DNA of 30,244 nucleotides from Saccoglossus kowalevskii (taxonomy: Eukaryota; Hemichordata; Enteropneusta; Harrimaniidae): assembly GCF_000003605.2 (NCBI RefSeq), contig NW_003144293.1:38960-69203 (forward strand). The letters run 5' to 3'. The notes under the pieces are model-generated. The model was given only the letters and a program-made list of their open reading frames with translations. It was not told where the DNA came from and did not search any database. Made by a program: the position numbers and the translations under genes. Below, piece by piece: positions 28,731 through 30,244 of the stretch. Every line of letters begins with the position of its first letter. Position 1 is the stretch's first letter.

Positions 28731-29752
28731 CAGTTAAAAACAGAATTATTCATACCCCTACTGAAATGTCAATGTTTCACGTTTTTCTGGAAAACGACAG
28801 GTGGACACAGAATATTTTGGCCGTAATTGGATACCTTTACTTGAAAGGTAAAAATTCTGAATGGGTTTTGTACAACCTCATTTGCATAACAAAAAGAATA
28901 TTACTTTATTTGTATTTTGAATCACTCAAAATTATTCATACCCTTTGTCAATAAAACTGTAAAGGCATTGTTTAATACTGTTTCATTTTACACAAATCTG
29001 AACTGCATAGTCCTAACTGGTATCAGTGTATATAATAAGGTGCAGAAATTAAGCCCTGGAAAAAATTGTACTTCAAAAACATCATTAAGTGCTTCAGAGT
29101 GAAGATTGAAAATAAGTGGCCAGAATGGCCCAGAACCATCTTACTAATTTCCCCCATAGACTACTGTGTAATAAATGCGCTGACAGCATCTTTATTCAGT
29201 GGTGATCTTCAGTCATAGATTTTTAGATAGTGACTGCACCAATTTCAAAACTTTTCTATATTCCTGGCTGTTTATCCTGAACATCATTATACAACATAGA
29301 ACATCAAAGTTCAAAACAGAAATTCCTCCATGATGTTAACTCTTAAAGAGCCACAGAAATTACAGCTCTATAGACATGTGTATTGTGTGGTGCATAAGTG
29401 CAACTTTGGCATGTTCAGAGTTAAACAATGTCTTTAAAAGGCAATATCACAGTCAATAGTCAATTGCAAAGCCTTAAAGTTTGTTCTTGATCACAGCATC
29501 CAGGCAGTTTCTAAAGCTGTTCATGAGAGTTTGGCAGAGCTCCACATGAATTTTGGCCCGCTCTTCCTTGGCTATGATCTCTAGTTCTGTCATGTTGGAG
29601 GGCCTGTGGGTATGCACCCTTTTCTTGAGGGTTTTCCAGAGGTTTTCAATGGGATTCAGGTCTGCGCTCTAGCTTGGCCATTGTAGCACCTCCATACTGT
29701 TATCAAGATGAAGATTTTCTGCAGACTCCCTGTGCTGCTCCTTCTTCATGAT
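28731..29752 (-). mobile_element. Truncated Tc1-like transposon
   Basis: The left end reads TA|CAGTTAAAAACAGAATTA, typical of a Tc1 terminus with TA target site. AATTATTCATACCC occurs at 28744-28757 and again at 28930-28943, 186 bp apart, like the paired direct repeats of IR/DR-type Tc1 elements. Minus-strand sequence 29752-29474 encodes the transposase C-terminus with ADLNPIENLWKTLKKRV, the third-aspartate region of Tc1 transposases being nearby, but an in-frame TAG interrupts it (WPS-stop-SADLNP). The other half of the element is missing at the junction with a LINE at 29757. Confidence 0.8.
29474..29752 (-). pseudogene. Tc1 transposase C-terminal remnant
   Basis: Translation on the minus strand gives MEVLQWPS, a TAG stop, SADLNPIENLWKTLKKRV and then a helix-rich tail (MTELEIIAKEERAKI, LMNSFRNCLDAVIKNK) ending in TAA. 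This matches the usual Tc1 transposase ending PDLNPIENLW. The premature stop and missing N-terminal two-thirds make it non-functional. Confidence 0.8.
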
Positions 29753-29756
29753 GCCT

Positions 29757-30244
29757 TAATAATAATAATAATAATAATTTTTTTATTAATTGTATAATGG
29801 CCTCCGGCCCATTACAATCATGCAAATTAATTATTGACAAGAAATAAATTTACATTACAAAATATGTATGAAAATATAGATGAAGAGTGTGTCAATACAA
29901 AATATAAGCCCTATATAATAATGTGATGGGGATATTAATATATATATACATACAAGCTTATTAGGTTATTCTCATTTGATCTTTGATTAAAAAACACTTA
30001 TAAATAAATAGAGCCAAAGAGTTAATGATTTGGCTTTGAGAGGAACTTAATAGTTGTACTAGAGTATTCAAATTTGGGGGTTGTGTCTCATTTGGAAGAT
30101 ACTTTTTCCTAATTGTGTCCCATGCAGTGCATTTTAGTAAAAAATGATATTCATCATCAATTTCTTGCAGGCACAAATGACAAATACGGCTCTCCCTAGG
30201 GATATTATTATGTCTGCCTCTTTCTATTTCTAAGGGATGGCACG
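29757..30244 (-). mobile_element. LINE ORF2 3' end, continuing past the right edge
   Basis: Minus-strand frame 30242-29961 reads CHPLEIERGRHNNIP, then CHLCLQEIDDEYHFLLKC, a complete C-x2-C-x8-H-x4-C knuckle, then FIYKCFLIKDQMRIT and a stop. A 3' UTR of about 200 bp follows, ending in the (TAA)n tract at 29757-29777. The visible frame is intact, so this is the youngest-looking LINE copy in the window. It directly abuts the broken Tc1 transposase at 29752. Confidence 0.8.

Overview
This is a window of an animal nuclear genome, most likely an invertebrate and perhaps a mollusc. That guess rests on the AT-rich base composition, GT-AG introns, short tandem satellites, MITE-like foldbacks and decayed LINE and Tc1 copies; no marker in the window fixes the species. 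I see no bacterial-type genes, operons, CRISPR array, rRNA or tRNA.

Three protein-coding genes can be supported. (1) KAT14/CSRP2BP (ATAC-complex subunit with a C-terminal GNAT fold) occupies about 2130-13158 on the + strand. I traced twelve exons with compatible splice phases, giving 656 contiguous residues to the stop; the N-terminal exon(s) lie left of the window or were not recognised. (2) TOPORS (RING/SR-rich ubiquitin and SUMO E3 ligase) is on the - strand. Its 1112-residue coding region is one uninterrupted exon, 19795-23133, and a probable untranslated first exon lies near 26113-26200. (3) A 50-residue, two-exon, single-pass membrane microprotein (26421-26468 joined to 27482-27586, + strand) was reconstructed by hand. 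It resembles vertebrate SMIM27 (formerly TOPORS-AS1), which is also head-to-head with TOPORS in human. A short promoter between the two genes carries an NRF1-type palindrome and two CCAAT boxes in opposite orientations.

KAT14 and TOPORS converge across about 6.6 kb of repeat-rich DNA (13159-19794). TOPORS and the SMIM27-like gene diverge from about 26.2 kb. The rest of the window is introns and repeats: three copies of a TA-flanked palindromic MITE, a second foldback family in two copies, a separate 216-bp inverted-repeat element, several tandem arrays, at least three LINE ORF2 3' fragments plus one LINE 3' tail (all - strand), and a Tc1 remnant abutting a LINE 3' end at the right edge.

The points most worth a second look are the SMIM27-like gene with conserved head-to-head synteny, a 59-bp minisatellite in KAT14 made from an exon end together with its splice donor (so potential 5' splice sites are repeated about nine times), a second independent duplication of a KAT14 splice donor, and the recently expanded 14-residue repeat array in TOPORS.
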